From: Lentzea californiensis
Lineage (GTDB): Bacteria; Actinomycetota; Actinomycetes; Mycobacteriales; Pseudonocardiaceae
Direction: 5' to 3'
Length of the DNA: 64,000 nucleotides
Assembly: GCF_024648825.1 (NCBI RefSeq)
Contig: NZ_JANBBE010000020.1
Coordinates: 59,425 to 123,424 of the forward strand
Part shown: positions 8,910 through 20,900 of the stretch, one piece after another
Position numbering within the stretch: position 1 is the first letter of the stretch
Layout: each line of letters opens with the position of its first letter
The notes under the pieces: generated by a model
The model's input: only the letters and a program-made list of their open reading frames with translations
Told to the model about the DNA's origin: nothing
The model's database searches: none
Translations under genes and position numbers: made by a program

Positions 8910-11900
8910 TCAGAGTTCGTTGTCGAGCAGGGAGAACATGTCGTCCAAGGTGGCCGCCTCGAGGTCCGCGCGGTCGTCCGAGCCGGCCCGGGTCTTGTCC
9001 CGCCACAGCGCGACGAGCTGGCGCAGCCTCGTTTCCACGCGGGCCCCGTCGGTGGCCGCCGGGTCGAGCGCCGACAGCGCCGCCTCCAGGTGGGTGATCT
9101 CGTTGTCCACACCGGAGACTTCGGCGGTGGCCGCAGGTACCACTTCGGCCTGGAGGAACTCCGACATGGCGTCCGGAGTCGGGTAGTCGAAGATCAGCGT
9201 CGCGGGCAGGCGCAGGCCGGTCACCTCGCCGAGCTGGTTGCGCAGCTCGACCGCGGTCAGCGAGTCGAAGCCCAGGTCGGTGAACGCCCTGTCCGGCTCG
9301 ATCGTGTCCGGCCCCGCATGACCGAGCACCGCTGCCGCCTGGCGGCGGACCACGGCGAGCAACGCCTGCCGGGCATCGGCCTGGGACAGCCCGGCCAGAC
9401 GCCGCTTCAGCTCGTCAGCCTGTCCCGCGGTGTCGGCCGAAGCCGACCGGCGGGCGCGCTGCGGCGGCACCAGCACCCGCAGCAGTGGCGGCAGCGAGGC
9501 GGTCTCGGCGAGCGTCCTGAGCCTGGCCACGTCGAGCTTCATCGGCACCGTCGCCGGTGCCACCACGGACGTGGCCAGGTCGAACAGCGCCAAGCCCTCG
9601 GTCGCGGTGAGCGCACCGAAACCCTCTCGTGCCATCCGGCCGGCGTCCGTCGCCGAACCCATGCCGTCGGCCCAGAGACCGTAGGCCAGGGACGAGGCGG
9701 GCAGGCCCAGTGAGCGCCGGTGTTCGGCGAGCGCGTCCAGGAAGGTGTTCGCCGCGGCGTAGTTCGCCTGACCCGGCGTGCCCAGGACGCCCGCGGCCGA
9801 GGAGAACAGGACGAACATCGTCAGATCTCGTCCCAGGGTCAGCTCGTGCAGGTTCCAGGCCGCGTTCACCTTGGGGCGCAGGACCTTGTCCAGCCGGTCC
9901 GGCGTCAACGAGGTGAACAGGCCGTCGTCGAGCACGCCGGCCGCGTGGACGACACCGGTCAGCACCGGGATGCTGTCCAGCAGGAGTTCCAGTTCGGACC
10001 GGTCGGCCGCGTCGCACGCGGCGACGCGGACCTCGGCGCCCAGCCCGGTCAGTTCGCGGACCAGTTCCGCCGCACCCGGCGCGTCCACACCGCGCCGGCC
10101 TGCGAGAACGAGGTCCCGCACGCCGAGCGCGGTGACCAGGTGCCGGGCCAGAACAGCGCCGAGGCCACCGGTACCGCCGGTCACGAGGACCGTTCCGTTC
10201 GTGTCGAGCACTCGCGGCACGGTCAGCACGACCTTGCCGGAGCGCTCGGCGCGACCGAGGAAGCGAGCCGCCTCGGGAGCCTCGCGGATGTCCCAGGAGC
10301 GGACCGGCAAGGGGTTGAGCAAGCCCGACTCGAACATCGTGATCAGCTCCTCCCACATCGCCGCGATCCGTTCGGTGCCAGCGTCTTCGACGTCGCACAC
10401 CCGGTAAGTCACACCTGGATACTGCCCTGCGAAATCGCTCTCCGGGCGAAGATCGGGCTTCCCCATTTCCACCCATCGCCCACCGCGCGGCAACAGCCGT
10501 GCCGACGGGTCGGCGGCCTCACCGGGGAGCGCGTTGAGGACCACGTCGACGCCGCGGCCGTTGCTGGAGGCAAGGAACCGCTCCTCGAAGCCGGGGGTCA
10601 GCGCGGAGGCGATGCGGCTGTCGGGCAGGCCCGCCGAGCGCAGGACGTCGTGCTGTCCTTCACCGGCCGTGCCGTAGACCTCCGCGCCGAGGTGGCGGGC
10701 GATCTGGGTGGCGGCCATGCCGACGTCGCCGGCCGCGGCGTTGATCAGCACCGCCTCCCCCGCGGACAGACCGGCCAGGTCGTTCAGCGCGTACCAGGCG
10801 GTGAGGAACGCCCTGGGCACGGAGGCCGCCTGCTCGAACGTCCACCAGTGGGGAACCTTGGTGACGAGCGCGCGATCGGTGCGGACCAGCGGGCCGAAAC
10901 CGTTGCGCACCAAGCCCATCACCGCATCGCCGGCGCGGAGGTCAGTAATGCCCTGCCCCACCTCCACGACGATGCCCGCGGCTTCGAGGCCGAGCATCCC
11001 GGCGTCACCGGAGCTGACGCCCGCGGCACGGACGCCGATCCGGACCTCGTGCGCGGCCAGTGGTGCGGCGGCTTCCGGGAAGGGCTGGAACGTGAACTCC
11101 TCCAGGCCGTCCCCGCTCGGTGAGCCCAACCGCCAGGCACGCTCGCCCGGCGGCGGGACCAGTTCCGGCGCGCTGCTCGCACGAAGCAGGCGGCAGGCGT
11201 GCACGACGCCGTCGCGCACGGCCAGCTGCGTCTCGTCGCCGAGGTTCGCGACCGCCAGTTCCACGTCCTGCTCGGAGGCGTCCAGCAGCACCAAGCGGCC
11301 GGGGTTCTCCGACTGGGCACTGCGGATGAGGCCCCAGGTGGAGGCCGTGACCGGGCTGACCTCGTCGCCGTCGCGCACCCGCACCGCGTGGTGGGTGAGC
11401 ACGACGAGCTTGCCGCCCGCGTCGCGCTCGTCCGCCAGCCACGCCTGGACGGTGGCGAGCGTGCTCGCCAGCACGTCGTGCACGGCGTGGGGAACCGCCT
11501 CCGCGGGCGGTTGCACCCTGAGCACCGTCACCGGTGGCTCGGTCTGCCCGGCCTCGTCGTGGTAGGCCCAGGCGACCGGGGCACCGCCACCCGCGACCGG
11601 GACCCAGTCCGCCCGGAACAGCCAGTCCGAAGTGGACGGCTGACCGAGCTGTTCCTTCGACACTTCGCGCAGCAGCAGGGATCCGACGGTGAGCACCGGT
11701 GCGCCCGCGGTGTCGGTGAGTTCCAGCCGGACCGAGTCGGCGCCGGTGGGGGTGACCGTCACGCGTACCGCGGTCGCGTTCGTGGCGTGCAGCGAGACGT
11801 CGCGCCACAGGAACGGCAGACGCGCGGTCGCCTCCCCGTCGAAGCCGAGCAGCCCGATGGGGTGCAGGGCCGCGTCGAGCAACGCCGGGTGGATGCCGAA

Positions 11901-14900
11901 GCGGGGCACGTCACCGTGCGCCGCGTCCGGCAGCACCACGTCGGCGAAGATCTCCGCGTCCCGCAGCCAGGCCGAGGTGAGGCCCTGGAACACCGGGCCG
12001 TAGCTCAGGCCCGTGACCTCCAGGTCGGAGTAGAGGCCTTCGAGGTCGAGGACTTCGGCATCCGCGGGCGGCCATTCGCCCGCCACTGGGGGCCGGCTCT
12101 CGTCCGGCGTGAGCACACCCGTCGCGTGCTGCGTCCACGGTTCCTCCACGGCGGCGTCCGCTCGCCTCGAGTACACCGCGACCTCGCGCCCGCCGTCCTC
12201 CGCCGTTGCTCCGACGACGACCTGGACGGCCAGCCCGCCCTGGTCGGGCAGCACCATCGGCGCCGCCAGGGTCAGCTCCGCCACCCTCGGACAGCCGAGC
12301 TCGTCGCCCGCCCGGACGGCCATCTCGACCAGAGCCGCGCCGGGCACCAGAACCGCACCGAGCACGGTGTGGTCCACGAGCCACGGCTGGGCGGCGCGGG
12401 ACAGCCTGCCGAAGCAGATCAGCCCGTCTCCGTCCGGCGTCGACACGGTCGCACCGAGCAACGGGTGCTCGGTCGTCGTCAGTCCGAGCCCGGCGGCGTC
12501 GCCGGTCACCGGACCGCTCTCGAGCCAATAGCGCTCACGCTGGAAGGCGTAGGTCGGGAGCTCGGTGCGCCGGGCACCGGTGCCGGCGAAGAACGCCTCC
12601 CAGTCCACGGTCACCCCCGCCGCCACCAACCTGCCGAAGGCGGCTTCCGCGGACTGCCGCTCGGCGCGGTCCTTGCGCAGCAAAGGAATGAACACCGCCG
12701 CGTCGCTCGCGCAGTCGTGGCCCATCGCGGACAGGACACCGTCCGGACCCAGCTCGACGAACCTGGTGACGCCCGCGGCTTCCAGCTCGCGGACGCCGTC
12801 GGCGAAGCGAACGGTGTCGCGCACGTGCCGGACCCAGTACCGCGGGTCGGTCAGCTCGGTCGCCGGCCGGCCGGTCACGTTCGACATGACCGGGATCGCG
12901 GGCTCCCGGTAGTCCAGTGAGCGTGCGACCTCCTCGAACTCGGCGAGCATCGGGTCCATCAGCACCGAGTGGAAGGCGTGCGAGACCGGAAGTCGCTTGG
13001 TCCGGCGGCCTTGAGCGCGGAAGCTCTCGGCCACGGCCAGCGTCGGGGCCTCCACACCGGACAGCACCACGGCGGACGGACCGTTGACGGCGGCCAGACC
13101 GACCTCGGCGGTGAGGTGCTCGCGCACCTCGTCCTCGGTGGCCTCCACGGCCACCATGGCGCCGTCGGCGGGCAGTGCCTGCATCAGCCGTCCGCGCGCC
13201 TCGACGAGCGTGGCCGCGTCCCGCAGGGACAACACCCCGGCGACGTGTGCCGCGCTCAGCTCGCCGATGGAGTGGCCGGCCAGGAAGTCCGGTCGCACAC
13301 CCCACGACTCGACCAGCCGGTACAACGCGACTTCCAGTGCGAACAACGCGGGCTGGGCGTTGTCGGTCTGATTGAGCGCGTCGGCGTCGTCGATCTCCCG
13401 GAGACCCGGCAGCAACGCCGCGATCTCGTCATAGGCCTCGGCGAAGACGGGGAACGCCGCGTACAGCTCACGTCCCATGCCCAGCCGCTGCGAGCCCTGT
13501 CCCGTGAACAGGACGGCGAGCTTGCCGCCCATGGCACGACCGGTCGTCACGTTCGCCGCGGGTTGCCCGTCCGCGAAGGCGGCGAGCCCGGCACGCAGGT
13601 CCGCGGGGCCACCCGTCACGACGGCTCGCCGTTCGTGCACGGTGCGGCTCGTGACCAAGGAGTACGCGACGTCCACCGGTTCCGCGAGCTCGGCGTTGAG
13701 CAGACGCTCCGCCTGCGCCCGCAGGGCGTTCTCCGTCCGTCCGGAAAGGACGTACGGGAGCAGCGCCGGTGCCTTGACCTCTCGCGCGGCCACCGGGGTG
13801 TCCGGTCCCTGCTCGAGGATGACGTGGGCGTTGGTGCCGCTGATGCCGAAAGCCGACACGGCCGCACGACGGGGGCGGTCCCGCCACGCCCACGGGCGGG
13901 CCTCGGTCGCCAGCTCGACCGCACCCTCGGTCCAGTCCACGTGCGGGGACGGCGAGTCGATGTGCAGGCTGGCGGGGATGACCCCGTGCCGCATCGCCTC
14001 GACCATCTTGATGATCCCGGCGACACCGGCCGCGGCCTGGGTGTGGCCGATGTTCGACTTGACCGAGCCGAGCACCAGCGGCACGTCCCGGTCCTGGCCG
14101 TAGGTGGCCAGCACCGCCTGCGCCTCGATTGGGTCGCCCAGCGCGGTGCCGGTTCCGTGCGCCTCGAGCGCGTCGACATCCACAGTGGACAGTCCGGCGC
14201 TCGCCAGGGCCTGTCGGATCACGCGCACCTGGGACGGGCCGTTCGGAGCGGTCAGGCCGTTCGAAGCACCGTCCTGGTTCACCGCCGAACCCCTGACCAC
14301 GGCCAGGACGCGGTGACCGTTGCGCTGGGCGTCGGACAACCGCTCCAGGAGCAGGAAGCCGGCGCCCTCCGACCAGCCGGTGCCGTCCGCCGCCGCGGCG
14401 AAGGGCTTGCACCGGCCGTCGGCGGCCAGACCGCGCTGCCGGGAGAACTCGATGAACGGGTTCGGCGTGGCCATCACGGTCGCACCGCCCGCCAGCGCCA
14501 GGTCGCAGTCGCCCGACCGCAGCGCCTGTGCCGCGAGGTGCAGTGCGACCAGCGACGACGAGCACGCGGTGTCCACCGACACCGCGGGACCTTCGAGCCC
14601 GAAGGTGTAGGCGACCCGGCCGGACAGGACGCTGTTCGCGCTGCCGGTGCCGAGCAGGCCCTCGAACCCGTCGGGAGCGCTCGTCAGGCGGGACGCGTAG
14701 TCGTTGTACATCACGCCGGCGAACACACCGGTGGGGCTGCCCTTGAGCACCGCCGGGTCGATCCCCGCGCGCTCGAAGGCCTCCTGCGCGGTCTCCAGCA
14801 GCAGGCGCTGCTGCGGGTCGACGGTCATCGCCTCGCGGGGCGAGATGCCGAAGAACTCGGCGTCGAAGTCCGCCGCGTCGTGCAGGAACCCGCCCTCGCG

Positions 14901-17900
14901 GGCGTAGCTCTTCCCGGTGCGGTCGGGGTCCGGGTCGTACAGGTCTTCGAGGTCCCAGCCGCGGTCGGCCGGGAACGGCGTGATCGCGTCGGTGCCCTCG
15001 GCGACCAACCGCCACAGGTCTTCCGGCGAGCGGACGCCACCGGGGTAGCGGCAGCTCATCGCGATGATCGCGACAGGCTCGTCCGAGGCGGCGGAGCGCG
15101 CCGCCGGGACCACCGCGGTGGCCGTCGCACCCAGCAGCTCGGTGCGGACGTGCTCGGCCAGCGCCAGGGGCGTCGGGTAGTCGAAGATCAGCGTCGCCGG
15201 CAGCCGCAGGCCGGTCGCCTCACCGAGCCGGTTGCGCAGCTCGACCGCCGTGAGCGAGTCGAAGCCCAGCTCGGTGAACGCACGGCCCACCTCCACCGCG
15301 GCCGTCGCGCTGTGGCCCAGGACCTCGGCGACGCGCGCCCGGACCAGGTCCGTCACGTGCGTGCGCTGGTCGGCGTCGGAGAGCCTCGACAGCGTCTCCA
15401 GCAGTGCGGACACCGCCTGGGCGTTCACGGCGCTGCGCAGGCGTGGAACCCGCACCAGGCCACGCAGCACCGCCGGGATCGGCGAGGTGCGGGCGTGGAC
15501 CTGCAACGTCGCGAGGTCCAGCTTCACCGGCACCGGCACCGCCGTCCGCGCGGCGAGCGCGGCGTCGAACAGCGCCAGACCCTCCTGCACGGACAGTGCG
15601 CCGAAGCCGTCACGGCTCAACCGGTCCACGTCGGACCCGTCGCCCATGCCGTCCGCCCACAGCCCGTAGGCGAGGGACCGGGCGGGCAGCCCTTCGGCGA
15701 CTCGCAGCTCGGCCAGTGCGTCGAGGACCGCGTTCGCCGCGGCGTAGTTCGCCTGCCCGGGACCACCGAGGACGCCGGAGACCGAGGACAGCAGGACGAA
15801 CTGGCTCAGCGGACGGTCGCGGGTCAGCTCGTGCAGCGTCACGGCCGCTTCGGCCTTCGGGCGCAGCACGGTGTCCATCCGCTCGGGCGTCAGTGCCGTG
15901 ACCACGCCGTCGTCGAGCACACCGGCGGCGTGCACGATCCCGGTCAGGTCAGGGATCGAGTCCAGCAACGCCGCCAGGGCGTCCCTGTCCGCGACGTCGC
16001 ACGCCTCGACCTGCGCGCCCAGCTCGGCGGCGAGTTCGGCCGCGCCGGGCGCTTCCAGGCCGCGGCGGCTGGTCAGGACCAGCTTGGTGACGCCGTGCGC
16101 CTTCACGAGGTGCCGGGCGATCGCGGCGCCGATCCCACCCGTGCCACCGGTGACGAGGACGGTGCCCTCGCCCCACGCGGCCGGGTCGGCGGTGCGCGCC
16201 CGGACGAGCCGGGGGGCCAGCGTCACGCCGTCGTGGACGCGGACCTGCGGCTCGCCGGTCGCCAGTGCCGCGGTGACGTCGTCGCCCTGGACGTTGACGA
16301 ACCGGCCGGGGTTCTCCGACTCCGCGCTGCGGACCAGACCGCGCACCGCCGCACCGGACAGCGACTGGTCGGTCACGACGACCAGACGCGCGTCGGCGAA
16401 CCGTTCCTCGGCGAGGAACCCCTGGATCGCCGCCAGGGTGCTGTGCAGGACGTCCCGGGGTTCACCCGCCGCGACGTCCAGGACCAGCGCCGCGGGAACG
16501 TCGTCGCCGACCTCCTGCAGCGGCAGGTGCTCGACCGGCGTCCCCTGTGCGAGCACGGGAACCCAGGACAGCTCGTACAGCGGCTCGTCGGTCGAGCGCA
16601 CCTGCTCGGCGGAGGCGGCGCGGACGACCAGCGAGCCGATCGTCGCGACCGGAGCGCCGGTGCTGTCGGCGACGAGGACCGAGACCCTGTCGGTGCCGGT
16701 CGAGGTGACCCGCACGCGCAACGTGGTCGCACCGGTCGCGTGCAGGGTCACCGAGCCGAACGAGAACGGAAGACGGGTCCCCTCCCCCTCGGTGAACCCG
16801 ATGGTGTGCAACGCCGCGTCGAGCAGCGCCGGGTGCAGGCCGAACCGGCCCGCCTGGTCGTGCTCCTCCTCGGGCAGCGCGACCTCGGCCCAGACGTCGT
16901 CGCCGGCGCGCCAGGCGGCCCGCAGGCCGCGGAACACCGGTCCGTAGACCAGTCCTGCCGCCTCGAAGTCCTCGTACACCCCGTCGAGCTCCACGGCCTC
17001 GCCCGCAGGGGGCCAGGCCGCCAGGTCGAACGCCGGGGCGGCCGTGGCAGGCGACAACGTGCCCGCCGCGTGCTCGGTCCATGACCCGTGCGCACCGCGG
17101 GAGTGCACCGACACCGGTCGCCGACCGGCACCGTCCGCCGCGCCGACGAGCACCTGGACGTCCAGCGAACCGGACGCCGGCAGCAGCAGCGGTGCCTGGA
17201 CCGTCAGCTCCTCGACCGTGCCGCAGCCGGCTTCGTCGCCGGCGCGCACGACCAGTTCCAGCAGCCCGGTTCCCGGCATGAGCACGGTGCCCAGCGCGGC
17301 GTGGTCCGCGAGCCACGGGTGGGTGGCCAGGGACAGCCGGCCCGTGAGCACCCATCCGTCGCCGTCGGCGAAGGGCACGGCGGCACCGAGCAGCGGGTGC
17401 TCGGTGGGCACGAGACCGACGGCGGAGACGTCCGCGCCCGCACCGGCGGAGGCGAGCCAGAACCGCTGGTGCTGGAAGGCCGAGGTCGGGAGGTCCACGA
17501 TCCGCGCGTCGCTGCCCGCGAACACCGCGGACCAGTCGACCTGCTCACCCCTGGTGTACGCGGCGGCCAGCCCGGTCAGCGCGGACGTGGCCTCGTCGCG
17601 GTCCTTGCGCAGGAACGAGGTGAAGAGACCGTCGGCGCTGTCGGCGCCCATCGCCGACAGCACGCCGTCCGGACCGGCCTCGAGGAACCGGGTGACGCCC
17701 TTGTCGTGCAGCCAGGAGACGGTGTCGGCGAAGCGCACGGTCGCCCGGACGTGCTCGACCCAGTGAGCGGGGTCGGTCAGCCGGTCGGTGACGAGCTGCC
17801 CGGTGACCGTGGAGACGACCGGGATCGACGGTGCCGCGTAGGTCAGCGACTCCGCCACCGCGCGGAACTCGTCCAGCATCGGCTCCATGAGCACCGAGTG

Positions 17901-20900
17901 GAACGCGTGCGAGACCGCCAGCCGCTTGGTGCGGCGGCCGAGCTTCTCGAACTTCTTGGCGACCTTGAGGGTCTGCGACGCGGCGCCGGACAGCACCACG
18001 GCGTTCGGGCCGTTGACCGCGGCCAGGGAGACTTTGGGAGACAGGTGTTCCCGGACCTCGTCCTCGGTCGCCTGGACGGCGACCATCGCGCCGCCGGCGG
18101 GCAACGCCTGCATCAGACGGCCCCGCGCGGACACCAGCTTCGCCGCGTCCTCCAGCGACAGGACCCCGGCCACGTGCGCCGCCGCGATCTCACCGATCGA
18201 GTGCCCCGCAACGAAGTCCGGCGTCACACCCCACGACCGGACCAAGCGGAACAGCGCCACTTCCAGCGCGAAGATCGCAGGCTGGGCGTTGCCCGTCAGG
18301 TCGAGCACGTCCGCGTCGGCGATGTCCCTGATACCGGGCAGGAAGGCGCACACCTCGTCGTAGGCCTGAGCGAAGACGGGGAAAGCCTTGTACAACCCGG
18401 AACCCATGCCCAGCCGTTGCGAACCCTGGCCGGTGAACAGCACCGCCGTCCGTCCGGAAAGGACTTTGCCGGTCGTGACCGACGCTGCGGTCTCGCCGGC
18501 AGACAGCGCCGTCAGACCGGCACGCAGTTCCTGCGCGGTGGAGCCGACCACGACGGCCCTGTGGTCGTGCGAGGTGCGCGTGGTGGCCAGCGAGAGGCCG
18601 AGGTCGGCGTGCTGACCGCCGGCCGCGAGCAGCCGGACGGCCTGCTCGCGCAGTGCCTCCTCGCTGCGCCCGGAGAGCACCCAGGGCACGGCGGGGAGCT
18701 CCGCGTCCTCGCGCGGCGGCACGGGCACGTCCGGAGCCTGTTCGAGGATCACGTGCGCGTTGGTGCCGCTGATGCCGAAGGACGACACGGCGGCACGGCG
18801 CGGCCGGTCGACCTCGGGCCAGGCGCGCTGTTCGGTGAGCAGGCTGACGTCACCGGACGCCCAGTCGACGTGCGGGGTCGGTTCCTGCAGGTGCAGCGTC
18901 GCGGGGAGCACGCCGTGCCGCAGCGCCTGCACCATCTTGATGACACCGGCGACACCGGCCGAGGCCTGGGTGTGGCCGATGTTCGACTTGATCGAACCGA
19001 GGTAGAGCGGTTCCTCGTCACGCTCCTGGCCGTAGGTGGCGAGCAGCGCCTGGGCCTCGATCGGGTCGCCCAGCGGGGTGCCGGTCCCGTGCGCCTCGAC
19101 GACGTCCACAGTGGACGAGACGATGCCCGCGCTGGCCAGCGCCTGGCGGATCACCCGCTGCTGCGACGGACCGTTCGGAGCGGTCAGGCCGTTCGACGCA
19201 CCGTCCTGGTTCACCGCCGAACCCCTGACCACGGCCAGGACGCGGTGACCGTTGCGCTGGGCGTCGGACAACCGCTCCAGCGCCAGCACACCGACGCCCT
19301 CGGACCAGCCGGTGCCGTCGGCGTCGGCCGAGAAGGACTTGCACCGGCCGTCGACGGCGAGGCCGCGCTGCCGGGAGAAGCCGATGAAGGTGTCCGGCGA
19401 GGCCATGACGGTGACACCGCCCGCCAGTGCCATCGAGCACTCACCGGTGCGCAGCGCCTGCATCGCCCAGTGCATGGCGACCAGCGAGGACGAGCAGGCC
19501 GTGTCGACCGTGACGGCGGGGCCCTCCAGGCCCAGGGTGTAGGCCACGCGCCCGGACAGCACGCTGCCGGACGTGCCGGTGCCGATGAAACCCTCGACAC
19601 CGTCGGGCAGCACGCCGAGGCGCGCGCCGTAGTCGTGGTACATCAACCCGGCGAACACGCCGGTCTGCGAGCCCTTGAGACCCGTCGGATCGACCCGTGC
19701 GTGCTCCAGCGCCTCCCACGAGACCTCCAGCAGCAACCGCTGCTGCGGGTCCATCGCCAGTGCCTCGCGCGGCGAGATCCCGAAGAACTCCGGGTCGAAG
19801 TCGCCGGCGTCGTGCAGGAACCCGCCCTCACGCGTGTACGTCTTGCCCTGCGCGTCGGGGTCGGGATGGTAGATGCCGTCGACGTCCCACCCGCGGTCCT
19901 CCGGGAAGCGGGTGACGCCGTCGCGGCCGTGGGTGACCAGGTCCCACAGGTCCTCCGGCGACCCGACGCCACCGGGGTAGCGGCAGGCCATGCCCACGAT
20001 GGCGATCGGGTCGTCGGCCAGTGCCACGGGGGCGAACACCGGCGTCTCCGGATCGGCCAGCTCGTCGAGGAACTCGGCCTGGACGAACTCGGCCAGCACC
20101 AGGGGCGTGGGGTAGTCGAAGATGAGGGTGGCGGGCAACCGCAGACCCGTGGCCGCGTCGAGGCGGTTGCGGAGCTCGACCGCGGTGAGCGAGTCGAAGC
20201 CCAGGTCGCCGAACGCGCGGTCGGTCTCGACCGCGTCCGGGCTGGTGTGGCCCAGCACCAGCGCGACCTCGGTGCGGATCAGTTCGAGCAGCTGCCGCAG
20301 CCGTTCGGCAGGGGGAAGCGCGCCCAGCCGCTGGCGCAGACCGGCACCTTCCTCCGTGCGCGCGGTGCGGCGCGGACGCACCCTGACGAGGCTTCGCAGG
20401 ACGTGCGGGACCACACCGGTGGCCTTCGCGGCGTCCCTGACCGCGGCGACGTCCAGCGCCGTCGCGACCGGGTTCGCGTCGTCGCCCAGCGCGAGCAGGT
20501 CGAACAGCGCCAAGCCGTCCTCGGCAGACAAGGCCGCGAAACCGGCGGGGCCGGCGGCCTGGCCGTGGCCCATGCCCTCGTCCCACAGGCCGTAGGCGAT
20601 CGAGGTCGCCGGCAGTCCCAGCGCGCGGCGGTGAATGGCCAGCCCGTCGAGGAAGCCGTTCGCCGCGGCGTAGTTGGCCTGCCCCGGCGCGCCGAGCGTG
20701 CCCGCGATCGAGGAGAACGTGACGAACAGGTCGAGATCGGTGGTCAGTTCGTGCAGGTGCCAGGCGGCCTCGGCCTTCGGCCGCAGCACGGCTTCGACGC
20801 GCTCTCGGGTCATCGCGTCGAGCACGCCGTCGTCGAGCACACCGGCCGCGTGCACGATTCCGCGCAGCGGCTGGTCCGCGGGAACGAGAGCGAGCGCGGC

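Larger units (their letters stand above)
9140..15086 (-). other. PKS-D fourth module (module 8): KS-AT-DH-(degenerate ER)-KR-ACP
   Basis: KS Cys5488, AT Ser5919 with HAFH, DH His6219 in DHTVLGAVLVPG, a B-type KR and ACP Ser7255 all look functional. The ER is recognisable but damaged. The LNFRDVL segment is replaced by a shortened VSSGDAG, and the nucleotide loop reads NAAAGDVGMA instead of HAAAGGVGMA. The module therefore probably stops at the double bond, giving a triene with modules 6 and 7. Confidence 0.88.

Noticed and set aside
2456..9097. A very long open frame on the plus strand across PKS-E.
   Set aside because: It is the antisense shadow of a high-GC PKS gene, rich in Arg, Gly, Gln and His with no domain pattern. 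Similar plus-strand frames over PKS-A, B, C and D were rejected for the same reason.
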